Shown: piece by piece, positions 33,723-42,592 of the stretch
How positions within the stretch are numbered: the stretch's first letter is position 1
Layout: every line of letters begins with the position of its first letter
Assembly (NCBI GenBank): GCA_030447875.1
Contig: JAUJOA010000004.1
Span: forward strand, 1-64,000
DNA from: Thermoleophilaceae bacterium
GTDB lineage: Bacteria > Actinomycetota > Thermoleophilia > Solirubrobacterales > Thermoleophilaceae
Direction of reading: 5' to 3'
Length of the DNA stretch: 64,000 nt
Translations under genes and position numbers: made by a program
Notes under the pieces: generated by a model
Database searches by the model: none
The model's input: only the letters and a program-made list of their open reading frames with translations
Told to the model about the DNA's origin: nothing

Positions 33723-34840
33723 CGGGACCCGCTCGCGACTCGATCATAGACGTCCACCGTGCGCTCGATCATGAGCTCGAGCCCGAAGTGCTGAGCGTGC
33801 CGGCGGCGCGAGGCCTCGGACATCTGGGCGCGCCGCTCCGGATCCGCGAGCAGCGTCGTGATTCGGTCGGCGAGCGCCATGGGATCATTGGCCGGGCCGA
33901 GCAATCCGGTCGTCCCATCCTCGAGCGCCTCGGCCGTCCCGCCCACGTCCGTCGCGACCTGCGGAATTCCGCATGCCATCGCCTCGAGGATCGAGATCGG
34001 GAACGCCTCCCACGCGGACGGAAGGACGAAGACGTCGATCGAGCGCAGCTGACGAGAGGCTGGCGGCTTGAAGTCGAGGAAGTGGACCCGTCGATCGACG
34101 CCAAGCGCTCTCGCTCGACGCTCGAGGTTCTGCCGCAGCTCACCGTCGCCCACCACCGCAAGTTGGGCCTCGGGGAGGCGCTCGAGCACGAAAGCCGCGG
34201 CTTCGACGAAGACGTGCACCGCCTTCTGGGGCCGCAGGACCGCCAAGCAGGCGGCCAGCGGCCCGGCTTCGCGAAGCGCTTCGAGCTCAGGGTCCCGCTC
34301 CAGTCCCTCCTCGCACGGCAGACTGCCGTTGTGCACGACATGAAGGCGCTCAGGCGAAGCGACGTGCTTTTCGAGCGCAAGCTCGCGCTCGGATTCCGCT
34401 ACGCAGATGATCGCGTCGGTAAGCGGGCCAAGTGCTCGCTCGATCCCGACCGAGAAGGCTCGTCGCGACAGCCCCCACGGCCCGACGAACGGAAAGCAGT
34501 GCGGCGTGTAGACGATCGGGGTGCGCTTCACACGCGCAGCGATCCGACCCAGGACGCCGGCCTTGGCCGAGTGGGCATGCACCACGTCGAACCGATCGTT
34601 CATCAGTCCGAGCAGCCCACGAAGGGCACGAAGGTCCTGGGCGGGCTCTCCATAGCCTCGCTCGAACGGCAGCTTCGCGATCGGAATGCCGGCCGCTTCG
34701 AGGCGAGAATGGATGATCGACCGCTCGGGTCCCGCCACCCACGCCTTCCATCCCCGCTCCTCGAGGCCGAGCGCGAGGCGCATCACGTTCTCGGCAACCC
34801 CTCCATCGGGCGGCTCGAACACGAGCAGGCAGCGCCGCAC
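33719..34840 (-). CDS. Glycosyltransferase family 4
   Basis: 373 residues from GTG 34840. GT-B/GT4 features: RRCLLVFEPPDGGVAENVMR at the N-terminus, FDVVHAHSAKAGVLGRIAAR, LAACLAVLRPQKAVHVFVEA at the domain linker, and the donor-site segment FVLPSAWEAFPISILEAMACG followed by VATDVGGTAEALEDGTTG. Resembles EpsF/Cps-type hexosyltransferases. GTG 34840 begins 25 nt after the stop of the epimerase, so the two form an operon; a longer upstream frame would run through the epimerase C-terminus. Confidence 0.9.
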   Translation of the reverse strand: MRRCLLVFEPPDGGVAENVMRLALGLEERGWKAWVAGPERSIIHSRLEAAGIPIAKLPFERGYGEPAQDLRALRGLLGLMNDRFDVVHAHSAKAGVLGRIAARVKRTPIVYTPHCFPFVGPWGLSRRAFSVGIERALGPLTDAIICVAESERELALEKHVASPERLHVVHNGSLPCEEGLERDPELEALREAGPLAACLAVLRPQKAVHVFVEAAAFVLERLPEAQLAVVGDGELRQNLERRARALGVDRRVHFLDFKPPASRQLRSIDVFVLPSAWEAFPISILEAMACGIPQVATDVGGTAEALEDGTTGLLGPANDPMALADRITTLLADPERRAQMSEASRRRHAQHFGLELMIERTVDVYDRVASGSR

Positions 34841-34865
34841 GCCCTGACCCTCGCTCGTGTCCGGG

Positions 34866-35822
34866 TCAGCGCTGACCAGCGCCGGCTGTGACGGCCGTGG
34901 AGCGGGAATACCAGTCGATCGTCCGCTCCAGGCCCTCGCGCCATGAGATGCTCGGCGTGTACCCGAACTCGGACTCCGCCAGCGAGATGTCGGCGAGCGA
35001 ATGCGGAACGTCGCCAGGGCGCGCGGGCGCGTACTCCGGCTCGACCGCCACACCCATGTAGCTGCTCATCGCCTCGAGCAGCTCGTTCAAGCTGATTCGC
35101 TCGCCGCGGGCGACGTTGTAGATCCCAGCGTCGTTCGGGCCCGTAGCGGCCTTGAGGTTCGCCGATACGGCGTTGGCGACGAAGGTGAAGTCCCGGCTGT
35201 TCGTGCCGTCGCCGAAGATCGTCGGCCGCCTGCCCTCAAGCGCAGCCAGCACGAACTTCGGGATGACTGCGGCATAGTACGAGGTTGGGTCCTGGAGCGG
35301 CCCGAAGACGTTGAAGTAGCGGAGGCAGGCGGTCTCGAGCTCGTAGGCCGTCGAGAACGCGCGGCAGTACTGCTCGGCCGCGAGCTTCGATACCGCGTAC
35401 GGCGAGATGGGCATCGGTCGCATGTCCTCCCGTTTGGGAAGCGCGGGATTGGCTCCGTAGATGCTCGAGGATGACGCGAAGACGACGCGCCTCACGCCCG
35501 CGTCGCGCGCACTCAGGAGCACGTTGAGCGTGCCGTCGACATTCGTCCCGTTGACCGTGAGCGGATCCTGGATCGATCGCGGTACCGAGGGGAGCGCCGC
35601 CTGGTGGAAGACGACGTCGACTTTCCGCGTCGCCGTCGCGGCCCGCTCGTAGCTGCGCACATCGCCCTCGAGGAGCTCGATGTCGTTTGCGAACTCCGTC
35701 AGGTTGAGCCGTGACCCTGTCGAGAAGTTGTCGAGCACCCGCACGAAATGCCCGTGCTCGAGTAGTGCTCGCACCAGATTCGCGCCGATGAACCCGGCTC
35801 CGCCGGTGACGAGCGCCCTCAT
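34866..35822 (-). CDS. NDP-sugar epimerase/dehydratase (UDP-glucose 4-epimerase-like)
   Basis: 318 residues, extended SDR. NAD loop TGGAGFIGANL (residues 6-16), catalytic FASSSSIYG (S118-S120) and YAVSK (Y142, K146). Closest in style to UDP-glucose or UDP-N-acetylglucosamine 4-epimerases (LRYFNVFGPLQDPTSYYAAV; DFTFVANAV). Supplies an NDP-sugar for the neighbouring glycosyltransferase. ATG 35822 is preceded by TATGCT at 6 nt; an upstream extension to 35912 is not needed. Confidence 0.9.
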   Translation of the reverse strand: MRALVTGGAGFIGANLVRALLEHGHFVRVLDNFSTGSRLNLTEFANDIELLEGDVRSYERAATATRKVDVVFHQAALPSVPRSIQDPLTVNGTNVDGTLNVLLSARDAGVRRVVFASSSSIYGANPALPKREDMRPMPISPYAVSKLAAEQYCRAFSTAYELETACLRYFNVFGPLQDPTSYYAAVIPKFVLAALEGRRPTIFGDGTNSRDFTFVANAVSANLKAATGPNDAGIYNVARGERISLNELLEAMSSYMGVAVEPEYAPARPGDVPHSLADISLAESEFGYTPSISWREGLERTIDWYSRSTAVTAGAGQR

Positions 35823-35828
35823 CGGGCG

Positions 35829-35834
35829 AGCATA
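35829..35834 (-). promoter_or_regulatory. Likely -10 box of the epimerase operon
   Basis: TATGCT, 6 nt before ATG 35822. It sits inside a short palindrome CGAGC-ATA-GCTCG (35827-35839) that could be an operator but is too short to be sure. Confidence 0.45.
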
Positions 35835-35910
35835 GCTCGGCCGACGGCCGCTTCCCGAGTGCAGGGCCCTGGACGGATGGTCGATGGCCCGGTGCGCCGC
35901 TAAAGGAAGC

Positions 35911-37437
35911 ATGCGGGACAGCCGTTATGGAGGTATGCGCCGTCGACCCTTCCGCCTTCTCAGCGCGCCTCTGGTTGTATCGATCCTGCTCGTCGCGCTC
36001 GTTCCCGCCGGCACGGCGATGGGCGCGACGAAGTACCGCGGGGCTCAGACACATCCGCTCTGGTCGAGCTCGCAGGTGTCCGACTTCGACCGTGAGCTCG
36101 ATCTGCTCCGCAACGCGGGTGCGAACACCGTGCGGATCGACATCACTTGGTCGAGCCTTCAGACGGCTGGCAAGGACCGCTTCTCGAGCTGGTACGTCGA
36201 CAAGATCGACACCTTCATGAGGCATGCGGAGGCACGCGGGATCAAGGTCATCCCGAGCTTCCATGCGACGCCGTGCTGGGCTTCTTCAGCCCCATCGAGC
36301 CTCAAGCAGGACTGCGAGGGGAAGTGGTGGGACCGCGGCGTCACCAAGTATCCGCCGGAGGACATGGCCGAGTACGCCAAGGCGGCGGCTTGGGTCGCGA
36401 ACCGCTGGGGCCGTTACATGGCGGGGCTTCAGATCTGGAACGAGCCGAACGAGGAGTCCCAGAACTTCTGGAAGACGCCCGATCAAGCCGGTGACTACGC
36501 CCGCCTGCTAAAGGCCGCGTACCCGGCGGTCAAGGCCGTGCAGCCGAACCTCACGGTGGCGGCGGGCGCGCTGTCGTTCTCCGACGGAGATTTCACCAAG
36601 GAGCTCTACGACCACGGGATCAAGGGCAACTTCGACGTGTTCTCCTTCCATCCGTACTCCGAGAGCCGGCCGCCGACATACACGGCGGAGGGCGACTCAC
36701 GCAAGTGGTCGTTCGCATCGGGCATTCCCTGGATTCGCAAGATCATGCTCGCCCGCGGCGACGGCAAGCCAATCTGGCTCACGGAGTTCGGCTGGACCAC
36801 CTGCAACCCCACCACCGACTACGGGCGCCGGCGCTGCGTAACCGAGGACCAGCAGGCTAGCTACACCGAGAAGGCATGGCAGATGCTCGCAGGCTGGCGA
36901 TACGTGAAAGCCGCGACCCAGTACAACCTTCGCAACAAGGGCACGGACCCGGCGGGGATCGAAGACCAATACGGGCTCGTGCACCGTGACTTCAGCCCCA
37001 AGCCCGGCTATCGGGCCTTTCGGAGCGGCCTCGCCGCGAACGTCGCGACCGTCACCTCTTCTAGCACCGTGCCGACAGCCGCGACGGTGCTCGACGTGGC
37101 CGCACCGGCGGAGACGGTCAGCGTCTCCAGTGACGGGGTGTTGCGGGCGCGGGTCGCCTGTCCACGAGAGGCATCACGCGGTTGTCGCGGAACGCTTCGC
37201 ATCCGCACGTCCAACGAGGTCGAATTCCTCGGAGAGCTTCGGATCGTGCGGCTGGCGCGGCGCTCATTCTCCATCGACCGAAGCGACGAGCAAGTGCTCA
37301 ACCTCCAACTCAGCGCCCGGAAGTACGAGCTTCTCCGGCGGGCGGGAGCCCTCCGGGCGCGCGCCAGCGTCAGGAAGCTGAGCGGAGCGGACATGCCCTC
37401 GGTGTCTAGCCGCGCCTTCACCCTCAAGCCGGGTTGA
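35911..37437 (+). CDS. Secreted glycoside hydrolase (GH5/GH39-like clan A barrel) 2
   Basis: 508 residues from ATG 35911 (AAGGA upstream); ATG 35935 is possible. Signal peptide FRLLSAPLVVSILLVALVP, ending near AMGA. Same barrel as the enzyme at 27870: acid/base Glu in LQIWNEPNE (E178) and nucleophile in IWLTEFGWT (E292), with the shared TPCWASSAP, WDRGVTKYPPED and YNLRNKGTDP blocks. It has an additional C-terminal beta-sandwich-like region of about 125 residues (VSVSSDGVLRARVACPRE through KLSGADMPSVS) that the other copy lacks, possibly a carbohydrate-binding or wall-interaction module. Confidence 0.88.
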   Translation: MRDSRYGGMRRRPFRLLSAPLVVSILLVALVPAGTAMGATKYRGAQTHPLWSSSQVSDFDRELDLLRNAGANTVRIDITWSSLQTAGKDRFSSWYVDKIDTFMRHAEARGIKVIPSFHATPCWASSAPSSLKQDCEGKWWDRGVTKYPPEDMAEYAKAAAWVANRWGRYMAGLQIWNEPNEESQNFWKTPDQAGDYARLLKAAYPAVKAVQPNLTVAAGALSFSDGDFTKELYDHGIKGNFDVFSFHPYSESRPPTYTAEGDSRKWSFASGIPWIRKIMLARGDGKPIWLTEFGWTTCNPTTDYGRRRCVTEDQQASYTEKAWQMLAGWRYVKAATQYNLRNKGTDPAGIEDQYGLVHRDFSPKPGYRAFRSGLAANVATVTSSSTVPTAATVLDVAAPAETVSVSSDGVLRARVACPREASRGCRGTLRIRTSNEVEFLGELRIVRLARRSFSIDRSDEQVLNLQLSARKYELLRRAGALRARASVRKLSGADMPSVSSRAFTLKPG

Positions 37438-37483
37438 GGCTGCCGCGCAGCTGAGCCCGTCGGAAGCCACCCGGTACCTCCGG

Positions 37484-37489
37484 TAGCCT
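37484..37489 (+). promoter_or_regulatory. Likely -10 box of the second Wzy-like gene
   Basis: TAGCCT, 6 nt before GTG 37496 (9 nt before the alternative GTG 37499). Supports transcription independent of the glycoside hydrolase just upstream. Confidence 0.5.
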
Positions 37490-37495
37490 CCCGCT

Positions 37496-38959
37496 GTGGT
37501 GAAGGGTCTTCGCCGGCGCGGTCTCAAGCTGACGCACTCGGAGCTAGCCGCCACCCTTGCGGTCGTCCTGGGCCTTCTGGTGAGCGGAGCGGCGTTCGCC
37601 CTCAGCGCCTACACGGTCAGTCCGTTAGCGGCCCCAATCGCCCTCGTCGGCATCACGTTCGCGGTCCTCACCTTCGTTCGCCCGGCGATCGGCCTCGCGG
37701 GAGCGCTGCTTGCCACCCCGCTCGAGATCGCGAACCTCAACGTCCTGAGTGGCGCCATCTCCCCCACCGACGCAGCCCTCGCGCTGGTCGCGGGCGCATG
37801 GCTCTGCCGAGCCCTCCTTCGCCCCGAGACCGTGGCGAAGCCGGCTGTCAGGGATCTGCCGGTCATCGTCCTACTGATGATCGTCGCGCTCGGAATCGGG
37901 AAGGCCACGGATCCGACGCCCGTCATACGGGTCTTCGTCGTTTGGACGCTCTTCTACTTTGCCTATCTGCAGGCACAGACCCTCACGACGCGCGAGATGA
38001 AGGGCGTGGTGGGCGCGTTTCTCGTCGGAGCGGGGATCCTCGGCCTCATAGGAACGGTGGACTATCTCCGCTCGGGTGAGACTGGGCTCCTCGCGGGAGG
38101 CGAGACGACGCTCGCCCGCGCCGAGGGTACGTTCGGCAACCCGAACTCCTACGCGTCTTTGCTGGTCCTGGCGTTGCTGCCCGGCCTGGCGCTCGTGATT
38201 GCCGACGTCCGGCGCGCCGGGTGGCTTCTGGTGCCGGCGGCCGGCGCCCTCGGGGGCGTCGTCTTCTCGCTGTCCCGGGGGGGAATCGCGACGTTCGTGC
38301 TGGGCCTTCTTCTCCTCCTCCTCTGGGGTCGCGCCCGTTGGGTGGCGGTCGGAGTCGCAGCGCTGTTCGTCGCCCTGACCCTCGCAAATGCGAATCCGCT
38401 CATCGGGTCACAACAGTTCGAGGTGGTGGGTCAGCGCCTATCGACCCTCGACAGCCAGCAGTTCGAGGTCAGCGACCGCCCGCGAATCTGGGGAGCCGCC
38501 GTCGACATGGCGATCGAGAATCCGTTCATCGGCGTGGGAATGAACCAGTTCCAGTTCGAAGCCGCGAGGCGCGGCGTGGTCACGCGCGGCGAGCCGTTCG
38601 AGAACGCTCACAGCATTCCGCTGAGCCTCGCGGCCGAGACCGGAATCCTTGGGCTCGCGGCGTTCCTCGCGTTCGTCGGTCAGCTCGTCGCGCGTGCCGT
38701 CAAGGCGATCGGCGCCGCTCGGGGCTCGACCGAGTATGCACTCGCCTTGGGCATGTCCGCGGCACTCCTGGCCTTCATGCTTCAGGGCCTTACGATCGTG
38801 CAGCTGCGGACGCCGATCCTTGCGGGAACCTTCTTCGTGCTCGCGGGGATGCTGACGGCCCTCGCCGACCGCGTCGCTCGAGAGCCGGTGACCGCGCGAG
38901 CGGCTCCCGCTCAGTCCTTTCGGGAGCCCGCCTTGGCGAGTCGCGAATCGCCCTTCTGA
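37496..38959 (+). CDS. O-antigen ligase/Wzy-like membrane protein 2
   Basis: 487 residues and about 11 membrane helices. The Wzy_C signature is present: AEGTFGNPNSYASLLVLALL, VFSLSRGGIATFVLG, then the loop block MAIENPFIGVGMNQFQFEA and ENAHSIPLSLAAETGILG. It lacks the C-terminal TPR region of the copy at 18999, so the two probably have different roles (for example polymerase versus ligase). Its last 49 nt overlap the end of the convergent kinase gene. Confidence 0.88.
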   Translation: MVKGLRRRGLKLTHSELAATLAVVLGLLVSGAAFALSAYTVSPLAAPIALVGITFAVLTFVRPAIGLAGALLATPLEIANLNVLSGAISPTDAALALVAGAWLCRALLRPETVAKPAVRDLPVIVLLMIVALGIGKATDPTPVIRVFVVWTLFYFAYLQAQTLTTREMKGVVGAFLVGAGILGLIGTVDYLRSGETGLLAGGETTLARAEGTFGNPNSYASLLVLALLPGLALVIADVRRAGWLLVPAAGALGGVVFSLSRGGIATFVLGLLLLLLWGRARWVAVGVAALFVALTLANANPLIGSQQFEVVGQRLSTLDSQQFEVSDRPRIWGAAVDMAIENPFIGVGMNQFQFEAARRGVVTRGEPFENAHSIPLSLAAETGILGLAAFLAFVGQLVARAVKAIGAARGSTEYALALGMSAALLAFMLQGLTIVQLRTPILAGTFFVLAGMLTALADRVAREPVTARAAPAQSFREPALASRESPF

Positions 38960-40269
38960 CCGTTGTCGCTGTGGTAGTACTCGTACTTCCTCACTTCGGC
39001 GCGGCTGTCGCGGTTGAGCAGCAAGCCGATCACGGGCGCCTGTACCGCCTCTAGCTGTCGCAGCGCGCTTCGCACAGTGTCATCGGTCGAGCTGTGAAGG
39101 TCGACGACCAAGATCACGCCGTCCACCCAGCCGCTGATCACCGACGCATCCGCCCCGACGCTGAGCGGCGGGCAATCGACGATCACGACATCGGCGTGGG
39201 AGCTGAGAGCCGACATCGCGGTCCGGCCGCGACGCGACTCCAGAAGAGCCGACGGACTCGGCGGCAGCGGGCCCGCCGGGACGAGCTCCAGGCCCGGGCG
39301 GCCCGTCGGATAGATGATGCGCTCTATGTCGACCGCCTCGACCAGATAGTTGCTGAAGCCGGGATGCAAGAGCTCTTGATCCGGAATCACCTCGTTCTGG
39401 AGCGCGGGCCGTCGGAAGTCAGCCTCAACGACGATGGCTTTCAGTCCAACCTCGGCGCTCGATAGCGCAAGCTGAGCCACCGTCGTGGTCTTCCCCTCCG
39501 ACTCGCCGCCACTGGTCACGGCGATCGACTGCAGCGGCCTTCCGCCTGTCGCGAACTGCAGGTTCGTACGCAGGATGCGGTGAGCTTCGCGAAAAGCCGC
39601 TATCGACGACTCAGAACGGCCTCGACGGGGCACTCGGGCAAGAACCGGGGCGTCGAAGCGCGACTCGACGTCCTCGGATGTGCGCAGCCGGCGATCGACG
39701 CGATCCCGCAGGAAGGCGAGCCCGACTCCCAGCGCAAGTCCCACGATGCTCGCCAGCAGCACGTAGAGCGTCGGCTTCGGCCGGGCGGGGGTGATGGGCA
39801 GCGGGGCGGCGTCGGCCAGGGAGACCTCCGCCTTGGTCGTGTCGGCGAGCTCCCGGTCGGCGTAGTCGATGAACACGTCGGCGTAGGCGTCAGCGATGGC
39901 CTTCGCTCGTGCCGGGTCCGGGTCCTCAGCCGTGATCTTCAGGACCTGTGTCTCCGGAATCGGCTCGAACGATGTTGCTTCGAGCACCTCCCCGCGCGTC
40001 GTACCGTCGGCCAGCCGAGCCGCCACGAGCTGCGCGACGTTCGGGCTGTCGATGATGTCAGCATAGGATCGGGCGACAGTCTGCGCCGCCTGAACGGAGT
40101 CGAAGCTCTGCGTCTCGGCCGGCAGCGAGATCAGCAGGGTGCTGTCGGTGTCGTATACCTTCTCGAGCGTCTTCGAGACGATCGCCGCGGAGCCGGCGAA
40201 GATCAGGAAAGTGGCAAGAATCGTCCACTTTCGCCGCCATATCACGCCCAGCGGCGTGTCGTTTCTCAT
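38911..40269 (-). CDS. Wzz-type chain-length regulator fused to BY-kinase (CpsC/CpsD-like)
   Basis: 452 residues. N-terminal Wzz domain between two membrane helices (WTILATFLIFAGSAAIVS and LYVLLASIVGLALGVGLAFL) and a cytoplasmic BY-kinase domain: Walker A SGGESEGKTTT (about residues 253-263), Walker A' VVEADFRRP, Walker B VVIVDCPPL, and a C-terminal tyrosine cluster KYEYYHSD (Y429, Y431, Y432), the autophosphorylation site. It sets chain length and is switched by the phosphatase divergently encoded 70 bp away. ATG 40269 is chosen over ATG 40278 because TAGGAT (40282-40277) covers the latter and ends 7 nt before the former. Confidence 0.92.
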   Translation of the reverse strand: MRNDTPLGVIWRRKWTILATFLIFAGSAAIVSKTLEKVYDTDSTLLISLPAETQSFDSVQAAQTVARSYADIIDSPNVAQLVAARLADGTTRGEVLEATSFEPIPETQVLKITAEDPDPARAKAIADAYADVFIDYADRELADTTKAEVSLADAAPLPITPARPKPTLYVLLASIVGLALGVGLAFLRDRVDRRLRTSEDVESRFDAPVLARVPRRGRSESSIAAFREAHRILRTNLQFATGGRPLQSIAVTSGGESEGKTTTVAQLALSSAEVGLKAIVVEADFRRPALQNEVIPDQELLHPGFSNYLVEAVDIERIIYPTGRPGLELVPAGPLPPSPSALLESRRGRTAMSALSSHADVVIVDCPPLSVGADASVISGWVDGVILVVDLHSSTDDTVRSALRQLEAVQAPVIGLLLNRDSRAEVRKYEYYHSDNGQKGDSRLAKAGSRKD

Positions 40270-40276
40270 GTTGGAC

Positions 40277-40282
40277 ATCCTA
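40277..40282 (-). promoter_or_regulatory. Likely -10 box of the BY-kinase gene
   Basis: TAGGAT, 7 nt before ATG 40269. Overlaps an upstream in-frame ATG (40278), which argues that the downstream ATG is the true start. Confidence 0.5.
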
Positions 40283-40338
40283 TCTGCGGGGTTCGAGACC
40301 AGGGTGATGCGACCATCCTGGTTCCTTTCGGCAGAAAC

Positions 40339-41121
40339 TTGATCGATCTTCACTCTCACATACTTCCTGGCGTCGACGACGGCGTCGGTGACATCGACGA
40401 GAGCATCGCCATGGCCCGGGCGGCGGTGGCCGTTGGGGTACGGGCGATCGTCGCCACCCCCCACGTCAACTTCGACTACGACTTCGACGTCTCTCAAGTG
40501 GGGCAGCGCGTGGGCGAGCTCAACCTCGCGCTGGCGCGTGAGGAGATACCGCTTGCCGTGCTCCCCGGCGGCGAGCTGGCGATGTCGCGGCTCGCCGAGA
40601 TGACCGACGAGGCACTCGACAACGTCCGGATCGCCGACGGTCCGTACCTGCTCGTGGAGAGTCCCTACTCGTCGACTCCCGTGTTGATCGATGAGCTTCT
40701 GTTCGGCCTTCAGCTACGCGGCTTCCGGCCGATCCTGGCGCATCCCGAGCGCTCGCCCCTCTTTCACAGGGACATCGACCGCCTTCGTGCCCTCGTACAG
40801 CGTGGCGTGCTCTGCTCGGTGAACGCCGGGTCGATGGCGGGCGTCTTTGGATCGACGGTTCGGCGCTTCGCCTTGCAGCTTTTCAGCGAGCGGCTGGTGC
40901 ACGACGTCGCCTCCGACGCTCACGACCTCGTCAAACGGCCACCTAACCCGGCCGCCGGCTTCGACAGCGCGGAACGAGAATTGCCGGGCATAGCCGCCCA
41001 GATGCAGTGGTTCACGGAAACCGCGCCAGCCGCGATCGTCGCCGGCCAGGCGATTCCACCGCAGCCGGATCCACCGAAGTTGAGGCGCCGGCGGCTTCCC
41101 CGCCTGCTTCGCTCTAGCTGA
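40339..41121 (+). CDS. Tyrosine-protein phosphatase, PHP type (CpsB/CapC/YwqE)
   Basis: 260 residues from TTG 40339. PHP-fold manganese phosphatase that dephosphorylates the BY-kinase tail. All signature blocks are present: IDLHSHILPGVDDG (H5, H7), VATPHVNFDY, PYSSTPVLIDELLF, PILAHPERSPLF and HDVASDAHDLVKRPPN. No ATG or GTG is available before the first motif, so TTG is needed. A longer frame upstream would lie antisense inside the kinase gene and is rejected. The C-terminal 25 residues are basic. Confidence 0.9.
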   Translation: MIDLHSHILPGVDDGVGDIDESIAMARAAVAVGVRAIVATPHVNFDYDFDVSQVGQRVGELNLALAREEIPLAVLPGGELAMSRLAEMTDEALDNVRIADGPYLLVESPYSSTPVLIDELLFGLQLRGFRPILAHPERSPLFHRDIDRLRALVQRGVLCSVNAGSMAGVFGSTVRRFALQLFSERLVHDVASDAHDLVKRPPNPAAGFDSAERELPGIAAQMQWFTETAPAAIVAGQAIPPQPDPPKLRRRRLPRLLRSS

Positions 41122-41938
41122 CGCCCGTCGACGCCCCGGTGCCCCGCGTCGCGGACTTCCCTCCGCCGAAGACCTCATCGAGAATGACGTGGAGGTTTGG
41201 CCCTCCGAAGGTGCGCTGGAGGTGCGCGGCCACCTCCGGGCGCGTGCTGCCGGCGACGGCCATCTGACGCGCGACTACTCGTGCCGCCTCGAAGTCGCGA
41301 GCGGAGCGGTTCTCGTCGTGGCCGAGCCCCGGGGAACGGGGCTCGCTTTCCCGGGCCTGCTCGTCGGCCCCATAGGCTGGCCCGGTCACCCCGATCGCTT
41401 CCGACGCGGGAGTTGCCTGCGGTCGACGGGCCAGAGAAGCGAAGGGGTTCAACCCCCTATCCGTCGGCGCCGTGTCGGTCGCCTGAGCTTCGCCGGTCGG
41501 CGACTCGATCGTCACTGGTCTCCGTTCGACCGACGCCATGCCTCCACGCGGTGCGTCGGCGGACCGCTCATCATCGACGAGCTGGTCGGCCGCCTCGTTG
41601 AACGCGTCGAGCACTCGGTCTAGTTGCCGCCGCAGCGCGTCGGCCTGCTCGAGCTGCAGGAGGAGCGACTCTCCCCGCCGCATCACGGCGTCGCTCAGAT
41701 CGGCGAGCCGGCGACGGCGCTCGGCGACCAGCGACTCGGCCTCTCGGCGCGCATCCCCGATCCTGCGCTGCGCCTGTTCGTCCGCCTCGCGCAGCCTGGT
41801 GACCGCCATCTCTTCCGCCTCGCGCCGGACGGCATCCCCGACGTCCTCGGCCGAGCTGACCACCAGCCGGACGTGCTCGCTCAGCTCGGAGGCGATGTCC
41901 CCGTGCCGCCAGCGCTCCGTACCATTTCCCTGCTCCAA
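41114..41938 (-). CDS. Coiled-coil protein of unknown function
   Basis: 274 residues from TTG 41938. Residues 15-115 are a continuous coiled coil (VRREAEEMAVTRLREADEQA; ERRRRLADLSDAVMRR) in the style of DivIVA-associated or polar scaffold proteins. The middle is low-complexity (Pro/Ala/Thr/Glu) and the last 70 residues (AARVVARQMAVAGSTRPEVA; LHVILDEVFG) look like a small helical domain conserved in actinobacterial coiled-coil proteins. Possibly connects surface-polymer synthesis to growth sites; that is inference. Convergent with the phosphatase, overlapping by 8 nt. Confidence 0.7.
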   Translation of the reverse strand: MEQGNGTERWRHGDIASELSEHVRLVVSSAEDVGDAVRREAEEMAVTRLREADEQAQRRIGDARREAESLVAERRRRLADLSDAVMRRGESLLLQLEQADALRRQLDRVLDAFNEAADQLVDDERSADAPRGGMASVERRPVTIESPTGEAQATDTAPTDRGLNPFASLARRPQATPASEAIGVTGPAYGADEQARESEPRSPGLGHDENRSARDFEAARVVARQMAVAGSTRPEVAAHLQRTFGGPNLHVILDEVFGGGKSATRGTGASTGVS

Positions 41939-41947
41939 GCTACCGCC

Positions 41948-42529
41948 CTAGTCCCTGACCTGCAGTGGTTCCTCTCGCTCGCTCACCGTATCATCGGAAG
42001 GCGACTTGGACCCGCCCGAGTCCATGCCGGGTCGACGCGGCACCAACACGGCCCGCCTGAACGTCGCGACCAGCACCCCATCCTGGTTGTAGGCGTCAGT
42101 CCTTACCTTGACCACCCCGCGGTCGGGCTTCGACCTCGAGGGGGAGACCTCGAGCACCTCGCTCTCCACGAACAGCGTGTCGCCGTGGAAGAGCGGCGCG
42201 GGGTGCGAGAGCTCCTCCGTCGCGAGGTTCGCGATCGCCTTTCCGGAGACGTCCGCCACCGACATGCCGAGCGCCAGCGAGTACACCAGCGGACCAACCA
42301 CAACGTTCCGCCCCTGCTGTGACCGGCTGGCGTAGACGTCGTTGATGTGCAGCGGATGGTGATTCATCGTGGTGAGGCAAAACAGGTGGTCGTCCGCCTC
42401 GGTCACCGTCTTCGCCGGCCAGTGCTTGTAGAGGGCGCCGACCTCGAAGTCCTCGAGGTAGCGACCGTATGGCCGTGCCCCACTGGCCTCCCGTGAAGCC
42501 TGGTCTAGCTGGATCGACTCTTGAGCCAA
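41948..42529 (-). CDS. MaoC-like hydratase, probable mesaconyl-CoA hydratase
   Basis: 193 residues from TTG 42529 (AGGAG 4 nt upstream). A single hot-dog domain with the R-hydratase hallmark region: GRYLEDFEVGALYKHWPAKT, then TEADDHLFCLTTMNHHPLHI (the Asp/His dyad area), VVVGPLVYSLALGMSVAD and HPAPLFHGDTLFVESEV. In the ethylmalonyl-CoA pathway a MaoC-type enzyme hydrates mesaconyl-CoA to beta-methylmalyl-CoA, the substrate of the lyase encoded divergently next door. I recall single-domain versions in streptomycete ccr-ecm clusters. Substrate inferred from context. Confidence 0.8.
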   Translation of the reverse strand: MAQESIQLDQASREASGARPYGRYLEDFEVGALYKHWPAKTVTEADDHLFCLTTMNHHPLHINDVYASRSQQGRNVVVGPLVYSLALGMSVADVSGKAIANLATEELSHPAPLFHGDTLFVESEVLEVSPSRSKPDRGVVKVRTDAYNQDGVLVATFRRAVLVPRRPGMDSGGSKSPSDDTVSEREEPLQVRD

Positions 42530-42592
42530 TGCGCTCCTGTCCTGGTCGGCGTCTAGTCCCTGCGAGGCTCGGGGTCCTCGGGGTGATGCAGT

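Noticed and set aside
39580-40338. A long upstream extension of the PHP phosphatase
   Set aside because: This part is antisense to the BY-kinase. The first phosphatase motif starts right at TTG 40339, where a divergent promoter gap ends.
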